From positions 1 to 64,000 of the forward strand of contig CAYGBW010000101.1 of assembly GCA_964348185.1 (NCBI GenBank): a stretch of DNA of 64,000 nucleotides. The letters run 5' to 3'. Position 1 is the stretch's first letter; each line of letters starts with the position of its first letter. The notes beneath the pieces are model-generated. The model was not told the DNA's origin and ran no database searches. It saw only the letters and a list, made by a program, of their open reading frames with translations. This DNA comes from CAYGBW01 sp964348185 (lineage in GTDB: Bacteria; Desulfobacterota; BSN033; WVXP01). This document shows positions 17,706-24,547 of the stretch, piece by piece. Position numbers and translations under genes: made by a program.

Positions 17706-17923
17706 TTCCCCTCGTCTTTTGGTCTACCGCCTCTGGCCGGTTCTAACCGGGTTATGAACGGGAGTCTGCCCGTCTCTTCGAAACCCCTTTTCTCGGTTGG
17801 AACGGGCTGAAAACCGCCTATTGGCCAAATTAGCAACATTGTAGATAGCATGTCAAGGTGCTTTTTTGCCGCTCTTGCTGAAACCCGTCGTTGCTGTGAG
17901 AGCCACGATCTGCGGCTACCCAC

Positions 17924-18141
17924 TCGTCACTGAAAAACCCCTCCTGCGCTCTCTGTACAGAATTTTTGACCCGTTCTAAGGCTCGGTCGGATCTTCCGAA
18001 CTCGGCCTGGCGGCCTCAGACAGCGGAATCTCGCCCCTTCGGGAGCACTCTCCTTCGGCAAGCTCAGGACAGGCTCTTCGCCAAGACGGGTAGCCCCAAA
18101 AACTCTGTAATGTCCGCTCCAGGGACATTTTTCAGTGACGA
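17924..18141. mobile_element. MITE-like element with 14-bp terminal inverted repeats
   Basis: A 218-bp segment bounded by TCGTCACTGAAAAA (17924-17937) and its exact inverse TTTTTCAGTGACGA (18128-18141). The interior holds no gene, and has a GC-rich palindromic middle with a TTCGGCAAGCTCAGGAC motif. A second copy of the right 32 bp of this element (29 of 32 matching by my alignment) is at 41903-41934, far away and without a partner end. Perfect inverted termini, non-coding interior and dispersal are what defines a MITE. No clear target-site duplication seen; the mobilising transposase is not in this window. Confidence 0.6.
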
Positions 18142-18273
18142 CCCCCTATTGAGGGTGACCCACGTCTCTCAATATCGAGGGGAGAACTCAGCCTGTTGAC
18201 AGAGAGAATCCTTCCTTGATATGGTGCGACCAAGTGACTGAACCACAATGAAGACAATGGCGAGACAAACTCC

Positions 18274-19071
18274 GTGAGGAGTCGCGAGAGGAAGTTGACG
18301 GAACAACCGTTGCGGGACTTGGCGAATCGAGGCAAGGTGGTCTATTTCGGATATCGACCGGTTGCCGAGACTGAGAAGGTGAAATTGGTTCAGCACCATT
18401 TCAATACGGTAGCCGCTAAGTACGATCTCGCAAACACCATCTTGAGCTTTGGCCTCCACCACCTTTGGAAGGGGACTGCCATCGAGATGTTAGGACTAAA
18501 ACCAGGGGATCGGGTTATCGATGTGTGCGGTGGAACTGCAGATCTGGCAATATTGGCGGCCAGAGCTGTTGGAGCCTTCGGTCGGGTGACCCTGTATGAT
18601 ATCAATCGGTCGATGATGGACGCGGGTAAGTCCAAGGTGGCCGAGTCCTCGCTTACGCGGAGAATTATGTACGTCCAAGGGGACGCGGAGCAACTCTCCG
18701 TCGCAGATCAAACCTTTGACGCGGCTATGGTGGGGTTTGGCATCAGGAATTTGACCCACATGGAACGGGGATTTCAAGAAATGCACCGGGTATTGAAACC
18801 CGGAGGAAAGCTGATGTGTCTGGAATTCTCGAAACCCACTGCCCCCTGGTTTCGCTGGCTTTATGATCTTTACTCCTTCTCCATCATGCCCTTGGTGGGC
18901 AAGATCCTGGTCGGGTCTTGGGAGGCATATACCTACCTGCCCGAATCGATTCGGATGTTTCCTCTGCCAGAAGAGTTGACCGGTGTTCTGGAGAGAATCG
19001 GATTTTCTCAAGTCACCCAAAAGAAGCTGACCAATGGGATCGCGGTTGTCCATTTGGGGATCAAAACATGA
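18274..19071 (+). CDS. menG: Demethylmenaquinone methyltransferase, UbiE/MenG family
   Basis: 265 residues. SAM-binding motif I is VIDVCGGTADLAILAA; the UbiE signatures FGIRNLTHMERGFQEMHRVLKPGGKLMCLEFSKP and LFNTVAAKYDLAN-type opening (HHFNTVAAKYDLANTILSFGLHHLWKG) are intact. Typical MenG is about 230-250 aa, so the start at GTG 18274 adds a 35-residue extension; a later start (GTG at the VVYFGYRP segment) is possible. It methylates demethylmenaquinone in the last step of menaquinone synthesis. A neighbouring methyltransferase and, 1.7 kb on, a UbiA-type prenyltransferase suggest a quinone-lipid locus. Confidence 0.85.
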   Translation: MRSRERKLTEQPLRDLANRGKVVYFGYRPVAETEKVKLVQHHFNTVAAKYDLANTILSFGLHHLWKGTAIEMLGLKPGDRVIDVCGGTADLAILAARAVGAFGRVTLYDINRSMMDAGKSKVAESSLTRRIMYVQGDAEQLSVADQTFDAAMVGFGIRNLTHMERGFQEMHRVLKPGGKLMCLEFSKPTAPWFRWLYDLYSFSIMPLVGKILVGSWEAYTYLPESIRMFPLPEELTGVLERIGFSQVTQKKLTNGIAVVHLGIKT

Positions 19072-19185
19072 GATCCGGGAGAGAACCCGCCCTTTAGGGG
19101 GTGGTCCAGTGGATTGGGCCTGGATCATGCAGAGTTGGCATCAGGTTATGAGGAACGACCCACTCGATTCACAGAGGCGTTGTCG

Positions 19186-19857
19186 ATGAAGCTAAACTGG
19201 GCCGAGCGGTGGGCAGTCAACAATCCGGTGCGTGTCATGGTCCAGAGCCAATTGATCCGTTGGATGAACAAGGTGAGGGTTCCGGGTCCAGAGGCCGTGG
19301 TCTTGGAGGTCGGGTGCGGCCGGGGTGCGGGGGCCGATCTCCTCCTTAAGCGATTTCAGCCCCGGACCCTTCATGCCCTGGATCTGGACCTCAAGATGAT
19401 CCAGCAGGCCAAGAAATACCTCAGCCCGGTGCAAAGAAAAAAGATCTTCTTGTGTGTGGGGGACGTGGAGCACCTCCCATACGGGGACCACGCTTTGGAT
19501 GCCGTTTTCAGTTTTGGCGTCTTGCATCATGCGCTTAATTGGCGGGGTGGGCTTGCTGAAATTGCACGAGTCCTAAAACGCGGGGGCATGTATTTTTTTG
19601 AGGAATTGTATCCTTCTTTCTATCAGAACTTCGTGACAAAGCATGTCTTTCTCCATCCTGAACAGGATCGCTTTGTTAGTCGAGAGTTTAAGGAAGCCTT
19701 AGCAAAGGTTAACCTCGCCCCTTTACGTTGCCTGGAACGTGAGAGGGTAGGTATTCTGGGGATCTACATTAAGAAAATGAACAGCCTAACCTCGCTCAAT
19801 AGGGAAGGTCATCAGACCCCCGAGCCAGCCGATAAGGGTCACCAGAGGAATGAATGA
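19186..19857 (+). CDS. Class I SAM-dependent methyltransferase
   Basis: 223 residues from ATG 19186 (the frame is open to 19114, where a longer start is possible). Motif I is VVLEVGCGRGAGADLLL, the acidic residue of motif II is in LHALDLDLKMI, and motif post-I/III includes FSFGVLHHALNWRGGLAEIARVLKRGG. This is the Methyltransf_11 type, substrate unknown; the position next to MenG makes a quinone or polyketide-like acceptor conceivable. The last 72 nt overlap the convergent cytochrome b5/DUF2231 gene. Confidence 0.75.
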   Translation: MKLNWAERWAVNNPVRVMVQSQLIRWMNKVRVPGPEAVVLEVGCGRGAGADLLLKRFQPRTLHALDLDLKMIQQAKKYLSPVQRKKIFLCVGDVEHLPYGDHALDAVFSFGVLHHALNWRGGLAEIARVLKRGGMYFFEELYPSFYQNFVTKHVFLHPEQDRFVSREFKEALAKVNLAPLRCLERERVGILGIYIKKMNSLTSLNREGHQTPEPADKGHQRNE

Positions 19858-20511
19858 TAAGACGAGTAAAAAGTAGATAATGCTTGTAGTCCCATAAGAG
19901 CTTAGAAGATCAGGAGCCGCGAGCCTCCAGACAAAAGCAACGATAGAGGCAGCCATCAAGACAAGGGAGAGCAGTATTTTGATAGTCACAGACCTCATGG
20001 GCTTTGCCAGGTAGTTCAGCCACCACGTGAAGAGTCCGGTGAGGATGGCGGGAACCATAAAGAGAATTCCACCCCCTAAACAGTGCAGCGCCGTGATCTC
20101 GAAAGGCTTCGTTCCTGTGATAACGTAAAGGATGTTGAAAAGGGGAGCGGAAAAGAGAAACACAATGGGAAAGTGAACGACCGAGGGATGGGGGTGGCGC
20201 CTAAGCATGGGAAAACGGGAAAGCAGATTCGACAAAGCCCTCGGCATGGGCCGGTCTGCGGGTTTTTCGGACTTCAAGAGGCCCTTTTCCGGAACGCGCT
20301 CCAGAACCTCTGGGCCATGAGGGGCTGCCTCCATGGCCGCAGTGAGGTCTCCCCCGGATTTGTGGCGTTTCATGTGAACACCCCCGGCCCACAGTTTGCT
20401 TTCACTGACATCGTACACCCTCCCCTTGTATGCAACCAAGGAGGGGTTGCCACCCGATCCATTAGACTGTGCAAGTTCCTCTAAAGCAATCTCTTTTTCT
20501 TCGCTGGACAA
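19786..20511 (-). CDS. Cytochrome b5-like domain fused to DUF2231 membrane domain
   Basis: 241 residues. Residues 8-75 form a cytochrome b5-like haem/steroid-binding domain (IALEELAQSNGSGGNPSLVAYKG, VYDVSESKLWAGGVHMKRH, MEAAPHG), with candidate haem ligands His46/His50 and His65. From about residue 100 follows a four-helix membrane domain (HPSVVHFPIVFLFSAPLFNIL, LGGGILFMVPAILTGLFTWW, IKILLSLVLMAASIVAFVW, YFLLVLSFIPLVTLIGWLGG) of DUF2231 type. This suggests a small b-type electron carrier in the membrane. It is leftward and convergent with the methyltransferase. Confidence 0.75.
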   Translation of the reverse strand: MSSEEKEIALEELAQSNGSGGNPSLVAYKGRVYDVSESKLWAGGVHMKRHKSGGDLTAAMEAAPHGPEVLERVPEKGLLKSEKPADRPMPRALSNLLSRFPMLRRHPHPSVVHFPIVFLFSAPLFNILYVITGTKPFEITALHCLGGGILFMVPAILTGLFTWWLNYLAKPMRSVTIKILLSLVLMAASIVAFVWRLAAPDLLSSYGTTSIIYFLLVLSFIPLVTLIGWLGGLMTFPIERG

Positions 20512-20798
20512 ATCCTTCCTCCTTCATCTCTTTTGACGGACAAACTAGCCTTTATTCTAGGCGTACACCTGACTCGCTGCCCACGCACCTGCATCATGGG
20601 TTTTGACAGCACAGCATACAAGCGCTAACGGCTCAATGCCCGAACCGAAGCCCTTGCCCTTTGCGATGACTCACGATCGTCGAGATCCTTGAGCTTGTCC
20701 TGATGAACAATTCACAGAGACCGAATCCTTTTAAAGTCTAACTCGGCTGCAGTTCCTAGATCAAGTTCCTTACCCAATGCTGACGATCCCCTTGAATC

Positions 20799-21737
20799 TC
20801 AGGTCATCAGACTAATCAAGACAATGACGAGCACGGCCAGGGGGTAGTAGCTGGCCTTGTTAAAGAGAACCGACGTCTGGAGTCGAGTCTGGGTCAGGTA
20901 AAGCCGAAAGGCAGGGATGAGGAGAAAGTAAAAGCCTGCAGCCAAGACCATCGCTACAAAGGGGACGGATAGCCTGACCGGAGCAAGCCCAAGGAGAACA
21001 GCACTCGACGCAACGCTGAGGGCCAGAAAACCCAAAATGATCACACTCGCGCCATGGAGCCCATACCGCACGGGAATGGGCTTAGCACGCAACCACTTGG
21101 CTTCCTCTAAATCATGCCAATCGTTGGGAACACTTTGGCCCCCGATCTCCCAGAAAAAAAGCCACGAGAACAGTAGGATCAGAAAAAGAGGAGAGGGATG
21201 GGGATCCACGGCAAACGCCCCAGCGATCCCTCCCGATGTCTTGACCGCACCGCTCAACAGTGTGCGCAGGTGGCTGACATCCAGCAAGAGGCAGTAGACG
21301 GCCTCCAGAATGCATCCGATAATGAAGACAAGCGCACAGACGGGATTCAATTGGTAGGCCCCTATCAGGGCCACGATCGCCCAAACCCCCGACCACCAGA
21401 GACCCTCCTTAAAACGCATCAATCCTTGGGCCATGGGGTGGCGCACAAATACCGAGTCCAGGTCACCCCCGCAATCATCGAGTCCGCCCTGCCGAATGGT
21501 CTCTCGATCCGCCCGATAGTCTACCAAGTCGTTCAACGCATAAACCGCAGTGTACCCGGCAAAGGCGGTCAGAAGACCCAAAGCGGTCACCTGTATAGAC
21601 GGAAATTTCCCCAGCCAGAGGAGGGCTCCCAAGGCGGGGGTGGCCAAATCCAGCAGGCCGTGAGGGGTTCGGGACAGGGCCAAAAAGAGCTTTAGCCGGG
21701 AGAATGCCGAAGAATTTGGAACCGGGATCGTCTCCAC
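20799..21737 (-). CDS. UbiA-family membrane prenyltransferase
   Basis: 312 residues, about eight membrane helices. The first Asp-rich motif is ALNDLVDYRADRE (N-D-x-x-D-x-x-x-D) and the second is NDWHDLEEAKW, both needed for Mg-prenyl-diphosphate binding in UbiA/MenA/COX10 enzymes. The substrate cannot be told: a menaquinone, ubiquinone-like or digeranylgeranylglyceryl-phosphate acceptor would fit. The nearby MenG gene favours a quinone role. A gap of about 290 bp separates it from the cytochrome b5/DUF2231 gene on the same strand. Confidence 0.8.
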   Translation of the reverse strand: METIPVPNSSAFSRLKLFLALSRTPHGLLDLATPALGALLWLGKFPSIQVTALGLLTAFAGYTAVYALNDLVDYRADRETIRQGGLDDCGGDLDSVFVRHPMAQGLMRFKEGLWWSGVWAIVALIGAYQLNPVCALVFIIGCILEAVYCLLLDVSHLRTLLSGAVKTSGGIAGAFAVDPHPSPLFLILLFSWLFFWEIGGQSVPNDWHDLEEAKWLRAKPIPVRYGLHGASVIILGFLALSVASSAVLLGLAPVRLSVPFVAMVLAAGFYFLLIPAFRLYLTQTRLQTSVLFNKASYYPLAVLVIVLISLMT

Positions 21738-22090
21738 GAAGCTTTTTCCCCACGATTCAACGTCTTCCTACCATGGATGGTCGCTCAGGGACTGGACTTC
21801 CCTTGTTGCCTTGAACGGTGGATTTAGGATGGTTAACTCTTGGCTTAAAATACGCAAGAATTTTAGCAAAGTCAATAATCCGGAATAAAAGCATAGAACC
21901 TGGACTAACTCTTGCTCTCCCTTTCTGAGGCCTCTCAAACTCTCCTGTCTCATGGATCATGGGGTTCAAGTTCCCCAATCCCGGACGGTGTTATTGAGAG
22001 GTCCTTTGCGAAGAGGCCCAAAAAAAGCATTTGAAAAGATTGCAGAACGGTACGGGTTTGAGATAGATATAGTAACAAAGGAGCTTGACC

Positions 22091-22990
22091 GTGAAGATCC
22101 TCATCACCGGAGGGACAGGGTTTGTGGGGAGGAGCCTCTCCCCCGGCTTGGTCCGGGAGGGGCATCAGGTCAGTATTTTGACCAGAAGGATCCCCAAGCA
22201 TCGAGACGCGCCAGAAAGAGTTCAATACGTCGAAGGTGATCCGACCCAACCTGGCCCATGGCAGGAGGCTGTTGCAGACCAGGATGTCCTCATCAATCTG
22301 GCAGGGGTTTCCGTGTTTGGCCGTTGGACGGCGGAACATAAAAGGCTCCTTCGAGAAAGTCGGATTTTGACAACCCGCCACCTGGTAGACGCTATTCCCT
22401 CGAATGGACAAAAGGTGCTTTTTAGCACCTCTGCAGTGGGTTTCTATGGGTTCCACGAAGATGAGGAGCTGGACGAGTCCTCTCCGCCGGGAAGGGATTT
22501 CCTCGCCATCCTGGGCCAGGATTGGGAGTCAGAGGCCATGAAGGCCCAACAAAAGGGAGCCCGGGTGATCATTACCCGATTTGGTATCGTCTTGGGCCGA
22601 GGGGGGGGCGCCCTCCAACAGATGGTCACCCCTTTCCGGTGGTTCGTTGGAGGGCCTTTGGGCAGTGGTCGTCAGTGGCTCTCTTGGATTCACATGGATG
22701 ACCTCGTGGAAGCTTTCATGCACCTGCTGGGTTATCCCGACCTCTCGGGGCCGTTCAACCTGACATCTCCTCACCCTGTCCAGAACCGCGACTTCGCCAA
22801 AACCCTGGGCAAGGTGCTGGGTCGCCCTTCTAGGATGCCCACACCGGCCTTCATGATCCGGCTTGTGCTAGGGGAGTTCGGTTCGGTCATCCTCAAGGGC
22901 CAACGGGTAATCCCGAAAAGATTGGTGGAAAGCGGTTTTTCCTTCGGTTACCCACAACTCGAAGAAGCCCTGGGGAATCTGTTAACCTGA
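22091..22990 (+). CDS. NAD-binding epimerase-like protein, TIGR01777 (YfcH/SulA) family
   Basis: 299 residues starting at GTG 22091 (AAAGGAG Shine-Dalgarno 7 nt upstream; an upstream TTG at 22085 would be too close to it). Rossmann motif VKILITGGTGFVGRSL, then LINLAGVSVFGRWTAEHKRLLRESRI, STSAVGFYGF (Y of the SDR active site), FGIVLGRGGGALQQMVTPF and WLSWIHMDDL are the TIGR01777 signature. A DUF1731-type C-terminal end is present (GRPSRMPTPAFMIRLVLGEFGSVILKGQRVIPKRL). The function of the family is unclear: a sugar-nucleotide or quinone-like substrate is possible. Confidence 0.85.
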   Translation: MKILITGGTGFVGRSLSPGLVREGHQVSILTRRIPKHRDAPERVQYVEGDPTQPGPWQEAVADQDVLINLAGVSVFGRWTAEHKRLLRESRILTTRHLVDAIPSNGQKVLFSTSAVGFYGFHEDEELDESSPPGRDFLAILGQDWESEAMKAQQKGARVIITRFGIVLGRGGGALQQMVTPFRWFVGGPLGSGRQWLSWIHMDDLVEAFMHLLGYPDLSGPFNLTSPHPVQNRDFAKTLGKVLGRPSRMPTPAFMIRLVLGEFGSVILKGQRVIPKRLVESGFSFGYPQLEEALGNLLT

Positions 22991-23220
22991 AAGCGGCATT
23001 CAGAGAGAATCGATTCCTAACCCCTGTTAACCGAAAACAACCATGCCCTTTGAGGCGCCATGAAACACGAGAATGGGGAGTGAACATTTCCGTGTTCCCT
23101 TGGAACAAACTTTTCCTGAATTGCGCTCCCATCCACTGCCAACCTGGCGGGTAGGCGTTGACTAAGAAAGATCAGACATTGAAACAAGATTCGAGAAATC
23201 AGAAGGGAAGGTAACCTGAT

Positions 23221-24468
23221 ATGATCACGACCGATCTCATTCTGAGTATTCTCCTTATCCTGGTCGTCGCCTGGATTCTGGGATGGGTTTTCACTCGCCT
23301 TGGGCTTCCGGCCATGCTCGGCGAGTTACTCGCCGGGTTGATACTTGGACCCCCCGTGTTGGGGATTGTCAGTGCATCTCCCCCCATTGAACTGATGGCC
23401 GATTTGGGAATCTTTTTTGTCATGTTCTATACGGGAATGGAAATGGACCCCAGAGAACTCCTGGAACACATCTGGCCCTCCATGGGCGTTGCTCTGGGCG
23501 GATTCGTTCTTCCCTTCATTTTAGGATACGTTACCTCAAGGCTATTTGGGGGGACCGTATTTCAATCCCTCTTCGTGGGAATGGGGATCTCGATAACGGC
23601 CATTGCGGTGAATAGCGTGGTTCTAAATGCCATGGCGATCAGCAGAACGGCGTTGGGGCATATCATCATTGGCGCTGCTATTGTTGATGATACCCTATCT
23701 CTAATCGCATTGTCTGTCCTTGTTGGACTGGCCAGAACCGGGACCGTTGATATCTTGAACTTGTCAACGATTATCTTCAAAGTCGGTGCTTTTTTTGCTT
23801 TGACCATTCTCATCGGGCATTTTGTCGTCCCGAGGTTCACAAAAAAACTGCATGACCGCGAGGGGAAGGCATTCACATTCGCCCTCGTATGTGCTCTGAT
23901 TATGGGTTACCTCTCTGAACTCGCAGGGCTTCATCTCGTGATCGGGGCCTTTTTGGCAGGGCAATTTGTCAGAGAGGAGATTATGGAGAAGGAAATCCAT
24001 TCTGTCATCATCGATCGTTTCTACGGTATCAGTTATGGCTTCCTCCTTCCCATTTTCTTTGCATCCCTTTCCTTCCACCTCCATCTCTCCTATGATTGGG
24101 CATCCATCCTTTTCATGCTCATCCTCACCGCGGTGGCGGTCCTGGGTAAAGTGGTCGGCTGTGGACTAGGCTTGGCCGTCTTCGGCTACAATCGTTGGGA
24201 ATCAGCAATCGTCGGGTTTGGGATGAACGGCCGAGGAGCTGTTGAATTGGTGGTGGCTTCCGTGGTAATCAGATTGAGCAGTGATATGATGGCAAGTGGT
24301 GTTATCGCAGAACCTCTACTCACCGAGAGCCAGTTTTCAGCCCTAATTTTCATGGCCTTTTTGACAACCCTGATGGCGCCTCTTTCTCTTCGGTGGGCTG
24401 TTCTGCGAACATGCCTGCCCGATGAAAGGGCGGCTTTCTGTAAGTTGTGGGATGTACAGCGTGGGTGA
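23221..24468 (+). CDS. Cation/proton antiporter, CPA2 (KefB/NapA-like) family
   Basis: 415 residues, about 12-13 membrane helices. N-terminal GWVFTRLGLPAMLGELLAGLILGPPVLG, central IIIGAAIVDDTLSLIALSVLVGLA with the tandem Asp of the ion-binding site (VDD, in place of the NapA-type ND pair), and VGFGMNGRGAVELVVASV, which is the usual 'G-M-x-x-R-G-x-x' segment. It would exchange Na+ or K+ for H+ across the inner membrane. No RCK/TrkA domain is attached. ATG 23221 has a GAAGG Shine-Dalgarno. It ends 80 bp upstream of the respiratory operon start. Confidence 0.85.
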   Translation: MITTDLILSILLILVVAWILGWVFTRLGLPAMLGELLAGLILGPPVLGIVSASPPIELMADLGIFFVMFYTGMEMDPRELLEHIWPSMGVALGGFVLPFILGYVTSRLFGGTVFQSLFVGMGISITAIAVNSVVLNAMAISRTALGHIIIGAAIVDDTLSLIALSVLVGLARTGTVDILNLSTIIFKVGAFFALTILIGHFVVPRFTKKLHDREGKAFTFALVCALIMGYLSELAGLHLVIGAFLAGQFVREEIMEKEIHSVIIDRFYGISYGFLLPIFFASLSFHLHLSYDWASILFMLILTAVAVLGKVVGCGLGLAVFGYNRWESAIVGFGMNGRGAVELVVASVVIRLSSDMMASGVIAEPLLTESQFSALIFMAFLTTLMAPLSLRWAVLRTCLPDERAAFCKLWDVQRG

Positions 24469-24490
24469 ACCTGAATGCAGAAAATACCAT

Positions 24491-24519
24491 TTGAAACTTC
24501 CCAGAAGGTTCTGTATAAT
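24491..24519 (+). promoter_or_regulatory. Near-consensus sigma-70 promoter of the act-cco operon
   Basis: TTGAAA (24491-24496), exactly 17 bp, then TATAAT (24514-24519), followed by AGAGGA before the ATG at 24548. Predicted transcription start is about 24526. This is the best-looking promoter in the window and it sits in the short gap before a run of 13 tightly spaced respiratory genes. Confidence 0.65.
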
Positions 24520-24547
24520 CGCGAGGATTAGGAAAGAGGAATCGATC

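Noticed and set aside
20683..20706. CCTTGAGCTTGTCCTGATGAAC, similar to a REP-type motif
   Set aside because: Too short and too diverged from the copies near 3340 and 18052 to call a shared repeat.
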